Shown piece after piece: positions 1 through 9,004 of a stretch of 64,000 bases of DNA; the first letter of the stretch is position 1; each line of letters starts with the position of its first letter. Made by a program: the position numbers and the translations under genes. Under the pieces are notes generated by a model that was given only the letters and a program-made list of their open reading frames with translations, was not told the origin of the DNA and did not search any database. The DNA comes from Paractinoplanes atraurantiacus (lineage in GTDB: Bacteria; Actinomycetota; Actinomycetes; Mycobacteriales; Micromonosporaceae): assembly GCF_900215205.1 (NCBI RefSeq), contig NZ_OBDY01000024.1, positions 10,072 to 74,071 on the forward strand, given 5' to 3'.

Positions 1-129
1 GAGCGGCTGTTCCTGAGTCCCCGTACGGTCGAATGGCATCTGCGCAAGGTCTTCGGCAAGCTCGGCATCGAGTCCCGCCGCCAGCTGCGCGACGTCCTGC
101 CCCACACCGGTGACGAGGTCCCCGCATGA
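1..129 (+). CDS. LAL-type LuxR regulator, C-terminal fragment (gene enters from the left)
   Basis: The frame is open from base 1 to a TGA at 127-129. It encodes the last ~42 residues of a LuxR-type helix-turn-helix (SPRTVEWHLRKVF, then KLGIESRRQLRDVLP). This is the DNA-binding tail of a large ATP-binding LuxR (LAL) regulator whose remainder lies outside the window. The stretch is almost base-for-base identical to the end of the next gene (about 2728-2820), so the two belong to one tandem family. The stop overlaps the next start as ATGA, implying translational coupling. Confidence 0.9.
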   Translation, partial: ERLFLSPRTVEWHLRKVFGKLGIESRRQLRDVLPHTGDEVPA

Positions 130-2846
130 TCAACCGGACCGCCGAGCGCGGCGCTCTCGACGACATGCTCTCCGCCGTGCGGGAGGGCGAAAGCCGCGTG
201 CTCGTCCTGCGCGGAGCGGCGGGCATCGGCAAGACCGCGATTCTCCAGTACGCCGAGACGGCCGCGACCGGATTCCAGGTGCTCCGCGCCGTCGGCATCG
301 AGTCGGAGATGGAGCTCGCCTTCGCCGCCCTGCACCAACTGCTGCTGCCCCTGCTCGACCGGCTCCCGCACCTGCCGGCGCCACGGCGCGAGGCCCTCGA
401 GACCGTCTTCCGCATGCGCGACGGCGCCCCGCCCGACCCCTTCCTGGTCGGCCTGGCGACCCTCGACCTGCTCTCCGGCGCCTCCGAACAGCAGCCCCTG
501 CTCGGCCTGGTAGACGACGCCCACTGGCTCGACCGCGCCTCGGCCCAAGTCCTCGGCTTCGTCGCCCGCCGGCTGCTGGCCGAGTCGATCGCCGTCCTGT
601 TCGCGGCCCGGCGGCCGGTGGCGGAGCTGCGCGGCCTGCCCGAGCGGGAGGTGACCGGCCTGACCGACAGCGACGCCCACGAGCTGCTCGCCTCGGTCGC
701 GCACGCGCCGCTCGACCGGGGCGTCCGTGAGCGGATCGTGGCCGAGACCCACGGCAACCCGCTCGCCCTGATCGAGCTGCCGCGCGGGCTGGACACGACC
801 CGGACGGCCGGCGGTTTCGGCCTGCTCGATCCCGGGACGCTGCCCGGGCAGATCGAGGAAAGCTTCCTGGAACGGGTCCGTGCGCTCTCCGGCCCGGCCC
901 GGACGCTGCTGCTGGTGGCCGCGGCCGAGCCGGCCGGCGACCCGGACCTGGTGCGGGCCGCGGCGGACCGGCTCGGCGCCGGGCTCGACGTCACCATCGA
1001 CGGCACGGACGGGCTGCTGTCGGTCGATCACCGCGTGACCTTCCGGCATCCGCTGGTGCGCTCGGCGGTCTACCGGGCGGCGACCCCGGCCGAGCGCCGG
1101 GCCGTGCATCTGGCCCTGGCCGAGGTGACCGACCCGGCGACCGACCCCGACCGGCGCGCCTGGCACCGCGCGTCCGCCGCCGCCGGGCCCGACGAGGCCG
1201 TCGCGGCCGAGCTGGAGCGGTCCGCCGGCCGGGCGCAGGCCCGCGGCGGGATCGTGGCGGCGGCCGCCTTCCTCAAGCGCTCGGTGGCGCTGACCGCCGA
1301 TCCGGCCCGCCGCACCGACCGAATGCTGGCCGCGGCCGAGGCGAGCTTGCAGGCCGGCGACCTCGAGGACGTCGGCCGGGTGCTGGGGGCGCTGCGCGGC
1401 CGGCCGCTCGACGGCCTCCAGCAGGGCCGGGCCGGTGTGCTGCACGGCCAGGTGGCTTTCGCGTCCGGTCAGGGCGGCGACGCCACCGCCAGAACCATGG
1501 AGGCGGCCCGGCAGCTGGAGCCGGTCGATCCGCGGCTCGCCCGGGAGACCTATCTGACCGCGTACGGCATCGCCGTCAGCGTCACCGATCCGGCGGCGCT
1601 GCTCGCGGTGTCACGGGCGGCCCGGCGCCTTCCGCCGCCGGCCGATCCGGGCCCGCTCGACCTGCTGCTGGACGGCTACACGCTGATCGTGACCGACGGC
1701 CGGGCGGCCGCGGCCGGCGTGCTGCGCCGGGCCGCGGCCGCGCTCACCGAGCTGCCACCGGCCGACGTGCTGCGCTGGGGCTGGGTCGCGACCGGGGTCA
1801 ACGCGGCCGTCTGGGACGACGTAGCGATGCGGGAGACGTCCCAGCGCTGGACCGGGATCGTGCGGGACGCCTACGCGCTGCGGGAGCTGCCCTATCTGCT
1901 GACCGTCGTCGGCTACGCCAGCTCGTGGACGGGTGACTTCGAGGCCACGTCCGCCTTCATCGCCGAGGCGGCCGCCGTGGCCGCGGCCAGCGGGATCCCG
2001 CTGCCGCCGTACGCGGAGCTGCGCCTGCTGTCGCTGCGCGGCCGTGAGCCGGAGACCGCGGCGCTGGTCGCGGCCACCGTGGAGAGCTCGGCCGCGGCCG
2101 GCCTGGGCATGGGCGTCACCGCCGGGCAGTGGGCGGCCGCCGTCCTCTACAACGGCCTGGCCCGCTATCCGGAGGCGATGCGGGCCGCGCAGTCCACCAC
2201 CTGGCTGGCCGAGCCGGGCCTGTCGACCTGGCTGCTGCCGGAGCTCGTCGAGGCGGCCTCCCGCTCCGGGGAGCCGGGTGTCGCCCTGGAGGCCCTCGAC
2301 CGGCTGGTCGAGGCGACCGAGCCGTTCTCCACCGACTTCGCCGGCGGCGTCGAGGCCCGCAGCCGGGCGCTGGTGGCCGACGGGCCGGAGGCCGGGGCGC
2401 TCTACCGTGAGGCGGTCGAGCGGCTGAGCCGCACCCCGCTGCGCACCGAGCTGGCCCGCGCCCATCTGGTGTTCGGCGAGTGGCTGCGCCGGCGCCGGCA
2501 GCGACTGGAGGCCCGCGAACAGCTGCGCACCGCGTACGACATGTTCGTGGCCATCGGCATGGAGGCCTTCGCCGAGCGCGCCCGCCGCGAGCTGCTGGCC
2601 ACCGGCGAGACCGTCCGCCGCCGGCCAGCCGAGGCCGCGGCCGGCGAGGAGCTGACCGCCCAGGAGCGCCAGATCGCCCTGTTGGCCCGCGACGGCTTCT
2701 CCAACCCGGAGGTCGGTGAACGGCTGTTCCTGAGTCCCCGTACGGTCGAATGGCATCTGCGCAAGGTCTTCGGCAAGCTCGGCATCGAGTCCCGCCGGCA
2801 GCTCCGCGACGTCCTGCCCACTGCGGATGAGACGGGCGCCGGGTGA
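126..2846 (+). CDS. LAL-family (AAA ATPase + LuxR HTH) transcriptional regulator, tandem copy 2
   Basis: This is a 906-residue protein of the large ATP-binding LuxR family. A P-loop (GAAGIGKT, residues 30-37) and a Walker B segment (LLGLVDD, ~125-131) mark an N-terminal AAA/STAND ATPase. The long middle is an Ala/Leu-rich helical-repeat region, as is usual for LAL proteins. A LuxR HTH sits at ~843-895 (LTAQERQIALLARDGFSN, then SPRTVEWHLRKVFGKL). Such proteins act as ATP- or ligand-gated activators; no target can be read here. The ATG overlaps the previous stop and the gene ends in a GTGA overlap with the next, so three LAL genes form one transcription unit. Parts are nearly identical at DNA level to the next copy. 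Confidence 0.95.
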   Translation: MINRTAERGALDDMLSAVREGESRVLVLRGAAGIGKTAILQYAETAATGFQVLRAVGIESEMELAFAALHQLLLPLLDRLPHLPAPRREALETVFRMRDGAPPDPFLVGLATLDLLSGASEQQPLLGLVDDAHWLDRASAQVLGFVARRLLAESIAVLFAARRPVAELRGLPEREVTGLTDSDAHELLASVAHAPLDRGVRERIVAETHGNPLALIELPRGLDTTRTAGGFGLLDPGTLPGQIEESFLERVRALSGPARTLLLVAAAEPAGDPDLVRAAADRLGAGLDVTIDGTDGLLSVDHRVTFRHPLVRSAVYRAATPAERRAVHLALAEVTDPATDPDRRAWHRASAAAGPDEAVAAELERSAGRAQARGGIVAAAAFLKRSVALTADPARRTDRMLAAAEASLQAGDLEDVGRVLGALRGRPLDGLQQGRAGVLHGQVAFASGQGGDATARTMEAARQLEPVDPRLARETYLTAYGIAVSVTDPAALLAVSRAARRLPPPADPGPLDLLLDGYTLIVTDGRAAAAGVLRRAAAALTELPPADVLRWGWVATGVNAAVWDDVAMRETSQRWTGIVRDAYALRELPYLLTVVGYASSWTGDFEATSAFIAEAAAVAAASGIPLPPYAELRLLSLRGREPETAALVAATVESSAAAGLGMGVTAGQWAAAVLYNGLARYPEAMRAAQSTTWLAEPGLSTWLLPELVEAASRSGEPGVALEALDRLVEATEPFSTDFAGGVEARSRALVADGPEAGALYREAVERLSRTPLRTELARAHLVFGEWLRRRRQRLEAREQLRTAYDMFVAIGMEAFAERARRELLATGETVRRRPAEAAAGEELTAQERQIALLARDGFSNPEVGERLFLSPRTVEWHLRKVFGKLGIESRRQLRDVLPTADETGAG

Positions 2847-5560
2847 GCGGGACGGGTCTGGTCAACCGGGTCGCCGAGCGCGCCGATCTCGACGACATGA
2901 TGGCGGCCCTGCGCCGGGGCGAGAGCCGCGTGCTCGTGCTGCACGGCGCCGCCGGCATCGGCAAATCGGCGCTGATCGGGTACGCCGGCCGCGCCGCGTC
3001 CGGCATCCGGGTGCTGCGCGCCGCCGGCTACGAGTCGGAGATGGAGCTGGCGTTCGCGGCTCTGCACCAGCTGTGCCTGCCGCTGCTCGACCGTCTCCCC
3101 CTCGTCCCGGCGCCACGGCGCGAAGCGCTCGAGACCGTCTTCCGCATGCGCGACGGCGCCCCGCCCGACCCCTTCCTGGTCGGCCTGGCCACCCTCGACC
3201 TGCTCTCCGGCGCCTCCGAACAGCAGCCCCTGCTCGGCCTGGTCGACGACGCCCAGTGGCTCGACCGCGCCTCGGCCCAGGTCCTCGGCTTCGTCGCCCG
3301 CCGGCTGCTGGCCGAGTCGGTCGGCGTGCTGTTCGCGGCCCGCGAGCCGGTGCCGGAGCTGCGCGGCCTGCCCGAGCGGGAGGTCACCGGCCTCACCGGC
3401 GCCGACGCGCACCTGCTGCTCGGATCGGTCGCGCCGGGGCCGCTCGACCCGCACATCCGCGACCGGATCGTGGCCGAGACCCACGGCAACCCGCTCGCCC
3501 TGATCGAGCTGCCGCGCGGCCTGACCGCCCTGCAGATGGCCGGCGGGCTGGGCCTGCTGCACGCCGAGGCCCTGCCCGGCCGCCTCGATCGCAGCTTCGC
3601 CGAGCGGGTCCGTGACCTCACCGGGCCGGCCCGGCTCCTGCTGCTGGTGGCCGCGGCCGAGCCGGTCGGCGACCCCCATCTCGTGCGGCGGGCGGCCGAA
3701 TCGCTCGGCGTCCCGTTCGACGCCGACGGCACCGGCGGCCTGCTCGTGATCGGCACCCGGGTCACCTTCCGGCACCCGCTGGCCCGGACGGCCGTCTACC
3801 GCTCGGCGAGCGCCGAGGACCGCCGAACCGTCCACCGGGCGCTGGCCGAGGTGACCGACCCGCACGACGCCGCCGACCGCCGCGCCTGGCATCTGTCCGC
3901 CGCCGCCGACTGGCCGGACGAGCCGGTCGCGGCCGAGCTCGAACGCTCGGCCGGCCGGGCCCGGGCCCGCGGCGGGCTGGCCGCGGCGGCCGCCTTCCTC
4001 CAGCGGTCGGTCGCGCTGACCGGCGACCGGTCGCGGCACGCGGACCGCGTGCTGGCGGCCGCGGAGACCAGCTTCCAGGCCGGCGAGGCCGAGCAGGCGA
4101 ACGCGTTGCTGGGCGCGCTGGACGGCCCGCTCGACGATTTCCAGCGCGGCCGGTCCGGCGTCCTGTCCGGTCAGATCGCCTTCGCCGGCGGCGCCGGCAC
4201 GGCGGCGATACCGATGCTGCTCGGTGCGGCCCGCTCGTTCGCCGCCGTCGATCCGCGGCGGGCCCGGGAGGCCTGTCTCCAGGCGTGGGTGATGGCCAAC
4301 CTGGCCGCCGACCGCGACAGTTTCGTGGCGGTCGCCCGCACGGTACGGGCCATCCCGGTCGCCGGCCCGACCGGCCCGCTCGACCTGATCGTCGACGGCC
4401 TGGCCCTGCTGGTCACCGACGGCTGGGCCGCGGCCGCCACGACGTTGCGGGAGGCCGTCCGGGTCATCGGCGACATCCCGGCCGACGAGATGCTGCGGTG
4501 GGGCTGGCTGGCCACAGCCGCCTGCGGCGCCATCTGGGACGTCGAGGGCATCCGGGCCGAGGGTCTGCGGCAGGTCCGCGTGGCGCGCGAGGCGGGCGCG
4601 CTCCAGGTGCTGCCGTACTGCCTGGCGACGCTGGGCTACGCGCTGACCTGGACCGGCGAGTTCGACGCGGCGGGCGCCGCCATCGCCGAGAGCGAGCTCG
4701 TCTCGGCCGCGATCGGCTCGCCGGCGCCGCCCTTCACCGATCTGCGGCTGCTCTCGTTGCGCGGCCGCGAGACCGAGACCGCCGGCCTGATCGCCGCCAC
4801 CCGGCAGAGCGCGGCCGCCTCGGGCTTCGGCTCGGGCGTGACCACGGCCGGGTGGGCCGGCGCCGTGCTCTACAACGGGCTGGCCCGCTATCCGGAGGCG
4901 ATGCGGGCCGCGCTGGACGCCGAGCGCCACTGGGAGCCGTTCGGCTCGACCTGGCTGCTGCCCGACCTGGTCGAGGCGGCGTCCCGGTCCGGCGAGCCCG
5001 AGATCGCCCGCGACGCCCTCGGCCGCCTGGTGGCGGCCACCGAGCCGTTCGGCACCGACGTCGCCGCCGGCCTGCGGGCCCGCACCCGGGCGCTGCTCGC
5101 CGACGGCGACGAGGCGGAGAGTCTTTACCGGGAGGCGGTCGAACGGCTGGGCCGCACCCGGTTGCGGCCCGAGCTGGCCCGGGCCCATCTGCTGTACGGC
5201 GAGTGGCTGCGCCGCCGCCGGCAGCGGATGGAAGCCCGCGAGCAGCTGCGCCTCGCCTACGAGATGTTCACCGCGATCGGCATGGAGGCGTTCACCGAGC
5301 GCGCCCGCCGCGAGCTGCTCGCGACGGGCGAGAACGTCCAGCGGGCCGCGGCGTCCACGCCCGGTGCGACGCTGACGGCGCAGGAGCGCCAGATCGCGAT
5401 CCTGGTGCGCGACGGATGCTCCAACGCTGAGGTGGGCGAGCGCCTGTTCATCTCGCCGCGCACCGTCGAATGGCATCTGCGCAAGGTGTTCGCGAAGCTG
5501 TCGATCGCCTCGCGCCGTCAGCTGCGCGACGTCCTGCCGGCCGGCGGCGTCACCGGATGA
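2843..5560 (+). CDS. LAL-family (AAA ATPase + LuxR HTH) transcriptional regulator, tandem copy 3
   Basis: This 905-residue paralogue of the preceding gene has the same layout: P-loop GAAGIGKS at 35-42, a Walker B (LLGLVDD) near 130-136, a helical-repeat middle and a C-terminal LuxR HTH (SPRTVEWHLRKVFAKLSI). The GTG start at 2843 overlaps the preceding TGA. The blocks around 3111-3310 and 378-580 are almost identical in bases, although the flanking sequence has diverged clearly. This suggests gene conversion or strong local constraint. The 3' end overlaps the convergent SDR gene by 11 bases. No ligand or target is evident. Confidence 0.95.
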   Translation: MSGTGLVNRVAERADLDDMMAALRRGESRVLVLHGAAGIGKSALIGYAGRAASGIRVLRAAGYESEMELAFAALHQLCLPLLDRLPLVPAPRREALETVFRMRDGAPPDPFLVGLATLDLLSGASEQQPLLGLVDDAQWLDRASAQVLGFVARRLLAESVGVLFAAREPVPELRGLPEREVTGLTGADAHLLLGSVAPGPLDPHIRDRIVAETHGNPLALIELPRGLTALQMAGGLGLLHAEALPGRLDRSFAERVRDLTGPARLLLLVAAAEPVGDPHLVRRAAESLGVPFDADGTGGLLVIGTRVTFRHPLARTAVYRSASAEDRRTVHRALAEVTDPHDAADRRAWHLSAAADWPDEPVAAELERSAGRARARGGLAAAAAFLQRSVALTGDRSRHADRVLAAAETSFQAGEAEQANALLGALDGPLDDFQRGRSGVLSGQIAFAGGAGTAAIPMLLGAARSFAAVDPRRAREACLQAWVMANLAADRDSFVAVARTVRAIPVAGPTGPLDLIVDGLALLVTDGWAAAATTLREAVRVIGDIPADEMLRWGWLATAACGAIWDVEGIRAEGLRQVRVAREAGALQVLPYCLATLGYALTWTGEFDAAGAAIAESELVSAAIGSPAPPFTDLRLLSLRGRETETAGLIAATRQSAAASGFGSGVTTAGWAGAVLYNGLARYPEAMRAALDAERHWEPFGSTWLLPDLVEAASRSGEPEIARDALGRLVAATEPFGTDVAAGLRARTRALLADGDEAESLYREAVERLGRTRLRPELARAHLLYGEWLRRRRQRMEAREQLRLAYEMFTAIGMEAFTERARRELLATGENVQRAAASTPGATLTAQERQIAILVRDGCSNAEVGERLFISPRTVEWHLRKVFAKLSIASRRQLRDVLPAGGVTG

Positions 5561-6260
5561 GCTGCTGGCCGCCGTCGACGTCGTAGGTGGCGCCGGTCAG
5601 GGCGTCGTTCGTCATCAGGTGCAGGATCAGCGCGGCCACGTCGCCCGGTCCGACGACCCGGCCGATCGGCAGGGTCGCCCGCAGCTCGGCCCGGCGCGCC
5701 TCGAGCTGGTCGCCGAGCAGGCGGGCCGAGAGCGGTGTGTCGACGAAACCGGCGGCGACCGCGTTGACCCGCAGCGGCGCCAGCTCGAGGGCGGCGTTGG
5801 CCGTGATGGCCGACAGCGCCGCCGTGCCGATCGCGGCCAGGATCAGGCCTTTGCCGGGGCGGCGGGCCCCCGTGCCGGTGATGAGGGTCAGGGAGCCGCC
5901 CGGCCGGGCCCGGGCCGCGGTCTCGCGGGCGACCCGCAGGGCGCCGACGAGGTGGTCGTCGATCTGCTCGCGGGCGACGTCGAAGTCCATGTCGGCGATC
6001 GGCGCGTAGGCCGGGCCGGGGCCGCTGAGCAGCACATGGTCGATCGGCGACGGCAGCCCGTCGAAGAACCCGTCCAGGTCGGCCAGATCGAGCCGGACCG
6101 CCGTCACGCCGAGCTCGTCCCCCACCTCCTTGAGGCGGCCCTCGTCGCGCCCGGTGACGATGACGTTCGCGCCGGCCGCGCGGGCCTGCCGGGCGGTCTC
6201 CAGGCCGATGCCGGAGGTGCCGCCGATGACGACGACGGTGCTCTGGTCGAGAGTGATCAT
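5550..6260 (-). CDS. Atypical short-chain dehydrogenase/reductase lacking the catalytic Tyr-Lys pair
   Basis: This 236-residue Rossmann protein has a clear SDR cofactor motif (GGTSGIG, residues 13-19) and the classical C-terminal region (LRVNAVAAGFVDTPLS, DVDGGQQL). Where YxxxK is expected the sequence reads GLILAAIGTAALSA, so neither the catalytic Tyr nor Lys is present. The preceding Ser position is in LITGTG and reads Thr. The protein probably binds NAD(P) but may be non-catalytic or use other chemistry. It is last in a leftward operon with an MFS exporter (9-base gap) and a muconolactone-isomerase-like gene. A GGAGAA ribosome site lies just upstream. Confidence 0.88.
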   Translation of the reverse strand: MITLDQSTVVVIGGTSGIGLETARQARAAGANVIVTGRDEGRLKEVGDELGVTAVRLDLADLDGFFDGLPSPIDHVLLSGPGPAYAPIADMDFDVAREQIDDHLVGALRVARETAARARPGGSLTLITGTGARRPGKGLILAAIGTAALSAITANAALELAPLRVNAVAAGFVDTPLSARLLGDQLEARRAELRATLPIGRVVGPGDVAALILHLMTNDALTGATYDVDGGQQLIR

Positions 6261-6269
6261 TGAGTTCTC

Positions 6270-7697
6270 CTAGACGGTGCAGGCTTGCAGCCTGGGGTTG
6301 GGTGCCATCGGCGCCGGCGCGATCCGGCGGCTCGGCACGAAGACGGCGGTGATGACCGCGGCCGCGGCGGTCACCCCGGCCAGCACGAGCATCGCGAACT
6401 GGTAGTTGTCGGCCAACGGTTGCGTGAGGTCGGTGGCGCCGCGAGCGCCCAGCAGCAGCGGCACGAGCGCGACCAGCACGACCCCGCCGACCCGGGACGC
6501 GGCGTCGTTGACGGCCGAGGCCTCGCCCAGGTCGCTGTCGTCGACCGCGGCCAGCACCCCGGCCGTGAGCGGCGCGACGGCCAGCCCGAGGCCGAGGCCG
6601 AACAGCAGCGCGCCGGGCAGGATCGACCGCACGTAGGGCTCTCCGGGACTCGCGCCGGACAACCAGGCGAAGCCGGCCGCCACGATGAGGATGCCGCCGG
6701 CCATCGGCCATCGGGTGCCGACCCGGGCCACCAGGCCGCCGACGAACGGCGACACCAGCAGGAAGACGGCCGACTCCGGGATGAGGGCCGCGCCGGCCTC
6801 GGTCGCGCTGTAGCCGAGCTGGAGCTGGCACTGCAGGATCACCAGGTAGCTCACCGCGCCCAAGGCGCCGTAGAAGAGCACGGTGGCCGCGTTGATGGCG
6901 TCGAACGGCCGCGACCGGAACAGCTCGGGCCGCAGCATCGGCCGGCTCAGCCGCCGCTCGACCGGCACCAGGGCGGCCAGGCAGGCCACGCCGAGCACGG
7001 CCGAGGCCAGCACCGGCCCGCTCGCCCAGCCCTTGTCGGCGCCGGCGGTCAGGGCGTAGATGACGCCGCCGAGGCCCACCACCGCGAGCAGCGCGCCGGC
7101 GACGTCCACGCTGAGCGGCCGCCGCGCGGTGTCCACATCGGGCACGGAGCGCAGCAGCACGAGCGCGGCCAGGATGAGCGGCACGTTGAGCAGGAAGACG
7201 TAGCGCCACGACGCGTGGTCGACGAGCCAGCCACCGCCGTACGGCCCGAGGGTCGTGCCGAGGGTGGAGATGCCGGCCCAGATGCCGATGCCGCGGGCCC
7301 GGTCGGGGCCGCGCAGGGTGCCGTTGAGCAGGGCCAGGCTGCTCGGCACGACCAGCGCCCCGCCCGCGCCCTGCACGACCCGGGCCGCGATCAGCGTGCC
7401 CACGTCCGGGGCGGCGGCGCAGGCGAGCGAGGCGGCCAGCATCACGAGCAGCCCGGTCGCGAGCACCCGCCGCCGGCCGAAATGGTCGGCCAGCGCCCCG
7501 GACAGCAGCAGCAACGAGGCCACCGTGACCAGATAGCCGGTCAGGACCCATTGGAGCTCGCTCACGCCGGCGCCCAGGTCCTCGCCGATCGCCGGAACGG
7601 CGACATTGATCATGTACGCGTCGATGAAGCCGACCGCCGACGCGAGCACCGTCGCCGCGATCAGGGCCCGGCCGACCGGGCTGCGCAGCGCGATCAT
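6270..7697 (-). CDS. MFS transporter, DHA2 (EmrB/QacA-like) drug:proton antiporter
   Basis: This 475-residue, ~14-helix major facilitator protein has hallmarks of the DHA2 family: an early Asp in the first helix (VGFIDAYMINVAVP), LSGALADHFGRRR between helices 2 and 3, and an antiporter-type motif C region (GISTLGTTLGPYGGGWL). It should export small, often toxic, compounds from the cytoplasm. ATG 7697 is chosen because it forms an ATGA overlap with the upstream gene; the open frame continues further 5' but lacks family similarity there. It is the middle gene of a three-gene leftward operon with an SDR, which suggests a detoxification or export role. The substrate is unknown. Confidence 0.92.
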   Translation of the reverse strand: MIALRSPVGRALIAATVLASAVGFIDAYMINVAVPAIGEDLGAGVSELQWVLTGYLVTVASLLLLSGALADHFGRRRVLATGLLVMLAASLACAAAPDVGTLIAARVVQGAGGALVVPSSLALLNGTLRGPDRARGIGIWAGISTLGTTLGPYGGGWLVDHASWRYVFLLNVPLILAALVLLRSVPDVDTARRPLSVDVAGALLAVVGLGGVIYALTAGADKGWASGPVLASAVLGVACLAALVPVERRLSRPMLRPELFRSRPFDAINAATVLFYGALGAVSYLVILQCQLQLGYSATEAGAALIPESAVFLLVSPFVGGLVARVGTRWPMAGGILIVAAGFAWLSGASPGEPYVRSILPGALLFGLGLGLAVAPLTAGVLAAVDDSDLGEASAVNDAASRVGGVVLVALVPLLLGARGATDLTQPLADNYQFAMLVLAGVTAAAAVITAVFVPSRRIAPAPMAPNPRLQACTV

Positions 7698-8248
7698 CGC
7701 GCCGCGGCCAGGGTCGCCGGGTCGCTCGGGTGCGGGGTGAGCGGCACCGTTTCGATGGTCAGCCGGCCCTCGATCGGCCGGTCGTCGCCGGTGGTCTGCC
7801 ACAGTCCCACGCCCCGCCCACCGGGAACCGTCCAGAGCCGCACGAGCCGCCCCTCGTGCCCGAAGCGCTCCCCGGCCGCCTCACGGCGCGTACCCCCGGG
7901 AACCTCGACCTTGAATTTGACCAGGAACTCCTTGGCTCCCGGCTCGAACTCCACCCGGCCCGGTCCCGGATCGCCGGGGAAGGCGCCCAGCGGCGTCACC
8001 TCGTCCGTGCGCCACGCCCGCAGCGGCATCGTGGCCAGCACGGCCTCCAGCTCGTCCGGGTCACCGGCCGCGAACAGGCCGATCGAACGCCACTCCCCCG
8101 GGCCGAGCGGCGGCCGCCACAGCCGCAGCACCTTTCCCTGGTCCGCCAGCCTGCTGGTGTTCAGCGCCTCCCGGGCGCGCATGTCGGCCACCTCGTCCGC
8201 GGTCGTGCCGGCGGGCACCGTGGTGGTCATCGTGACCAGATATTCCAT
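7694..8248 (-). CDS. Muconolactone delta-isomerase-like protein with two tandem domains
   Basis: This 184-residue protein consists of two similar ~90-residue halves. Each resembles the muconolactone delta-isomerase (MIase) ferredoxin-like fold. The first begins MEYLVTMTTTVPAGTT and contains GKVLRLWRPP; the second contains EFLVKFKVEVPGGTRR and GRLVRLWTVPG. Known family members are single-domain decamers of the beta-ketoadipate pathway; a fused pair is less usual. The start has a strong GGAGGG site 8 bases upstream. It is first in the leftward operon with an MFS exporter and an SDR. The true substrate is not evident, and no ring-cleavage enzymes of the pathway lie nearby. Confidence 0.75.
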   Translation of the reverse strand: MEYLVTMTTTVPAGTTADEVADMRAREALNTSRLADQGKVLRLWRPPLGPGEWRSIGLFAAGDPDELEAVLATMPLRAWRTDEVTPLGAFPGDPGPGRVEFEPGAKEFLVKFKVEVPGGTRREAAGERFGHEGRLVRLWTVPGGRGVGLWQTTGDDRPIEGRLTIETVPLTPHPSDPATLAAAR

Positions 8249-8292
8249 GTGTTCCACCCTCCGGCAGGCAAGCGGTCCGTGGGACCCGTGGC

Positions 8293-8340
8293 ACTCCCTG
8301 GCCCGGGGTGCCCAGGGAGTCTCACCGGTGTGCGCCGGTG
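8293..8340. promoter_or_regulatory. Two inverted repeats in the divergent promoter region
   Basis: The 138-base gap between the divergent operons contains a perfect 9-bp inverted repeat, ACTCCCTGG (8293-8301) with CCAGGGAGT (8312-8320). Next to it is a 6-bp repeat, CACCGG (8323-8328) with CCGGTG (8335-8340). Either could be an operator or a leader hairpin. No regulator gene is adjacent. Confidence 0.4.
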
Positions 8341-8386
8341 CCGGCGGGCGGGAGGCTCGGTGCAACCAACGCAGGAGGAGTGGGCC

Positions 8387-9004
8387 ATGGACATGAAGCT
8401 GGAAGTCGTCGTGATCCCCGTGTCGGACGTCGACCGGGCCAAGGCGTTCTACACCGGCCTGGGCTGGCGTCTCGACGCCGACCTGGCCACGAGCGAGACC
8501 TTCCGGGTGATCCAGGTGACGCCGCCCGGCTCGCCGGCCTCGGTCATCTTCGGCACCTCGCTGACGGCTCAGGAGCCGGGCACCGCGCAGGGCCTGCACC
8601 TGATCGTCGACGACATCGCGGCCGCGCACGACGAGCTCAAGCGGGCCGGGGCCGATCCGAGCGAGGTGTTCCACGACGCCGGTGGCATCTTCCACCACGG
8701 CGGCACCGACGAGCGGGTGGCCGGCCCGGCCGAGGGAAACGCCAGCTACGGCTCGTTCCTGTCGTTCAGCGACCCGGACGGCAACGGCTGGCTCCTCCAG
8801 GAGATCACGACCCGGCTGCCGGGCCGCCTCGACCCGTCGGTCACCGCGTTCTCCTCCACCGCCGACCTGGCCGCCGCGCTGCGCCGGGCCGCCGCCGCGC
8901 ACGGCGAGCACGAGGCCCGCACCGGCGCCGAGGACCCGGACTGGCCGTCCTGGTACGCCGACTACATCGTCAAGGAGCAGTCCGGGCAGGAGCTCCCCCG
9001 GTGA
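8387..9004 (+). CDS. VOC-family (glyoxalase/bleomycin-resistance-like) protein
   Basis: This 205-residue protein has the vicinal-oxygen-chelate signature: LEVVVIPVSDVDRAKAFYTG at the start of the first module and FLSFSDPDGNGWLLQEI in the second. Candidate metal ligands lie in GLHLIV and near the LLQE segment. A ~60-residue C-terminal tail (from about residue 145) extends beyond the usual fold. ATG 8387 follows an excellent AGGAGGAG site. The gene heads a rightward operon and overlaps the ADH gene by GTGA. The function is probably lyase, isomerase, dioxygenase-like or binding of a small toxic molecule. Confidence 0.88.
   Translation: MDMKLEVVVIPVSDVDRAKAFYTGLGWRLDADLATSETFRVIQVTPPGSPASVIFGTSLTAQEPGTAQGLHLIVDDIAAAHDELKRAGADPSEVFHDAGGIFHHGGTDERVAGPAEGNASYGSFLSFSDPDGNGWLLQEITTRLPGRLDPSVTAFSSTADLAAALRRAAAAHGEHEARTGAEDPDWPSWYADYIVKEQSGQELPR

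Noticed and set aside
2402..5476. A 1000-codon open frame on the minus strand opposite the LAL gene
   Set aside because: It mirrors the coding strand's GC bias, its translation is low-complexity without any domain, and the plus-strand LAL protein is unmistakable.
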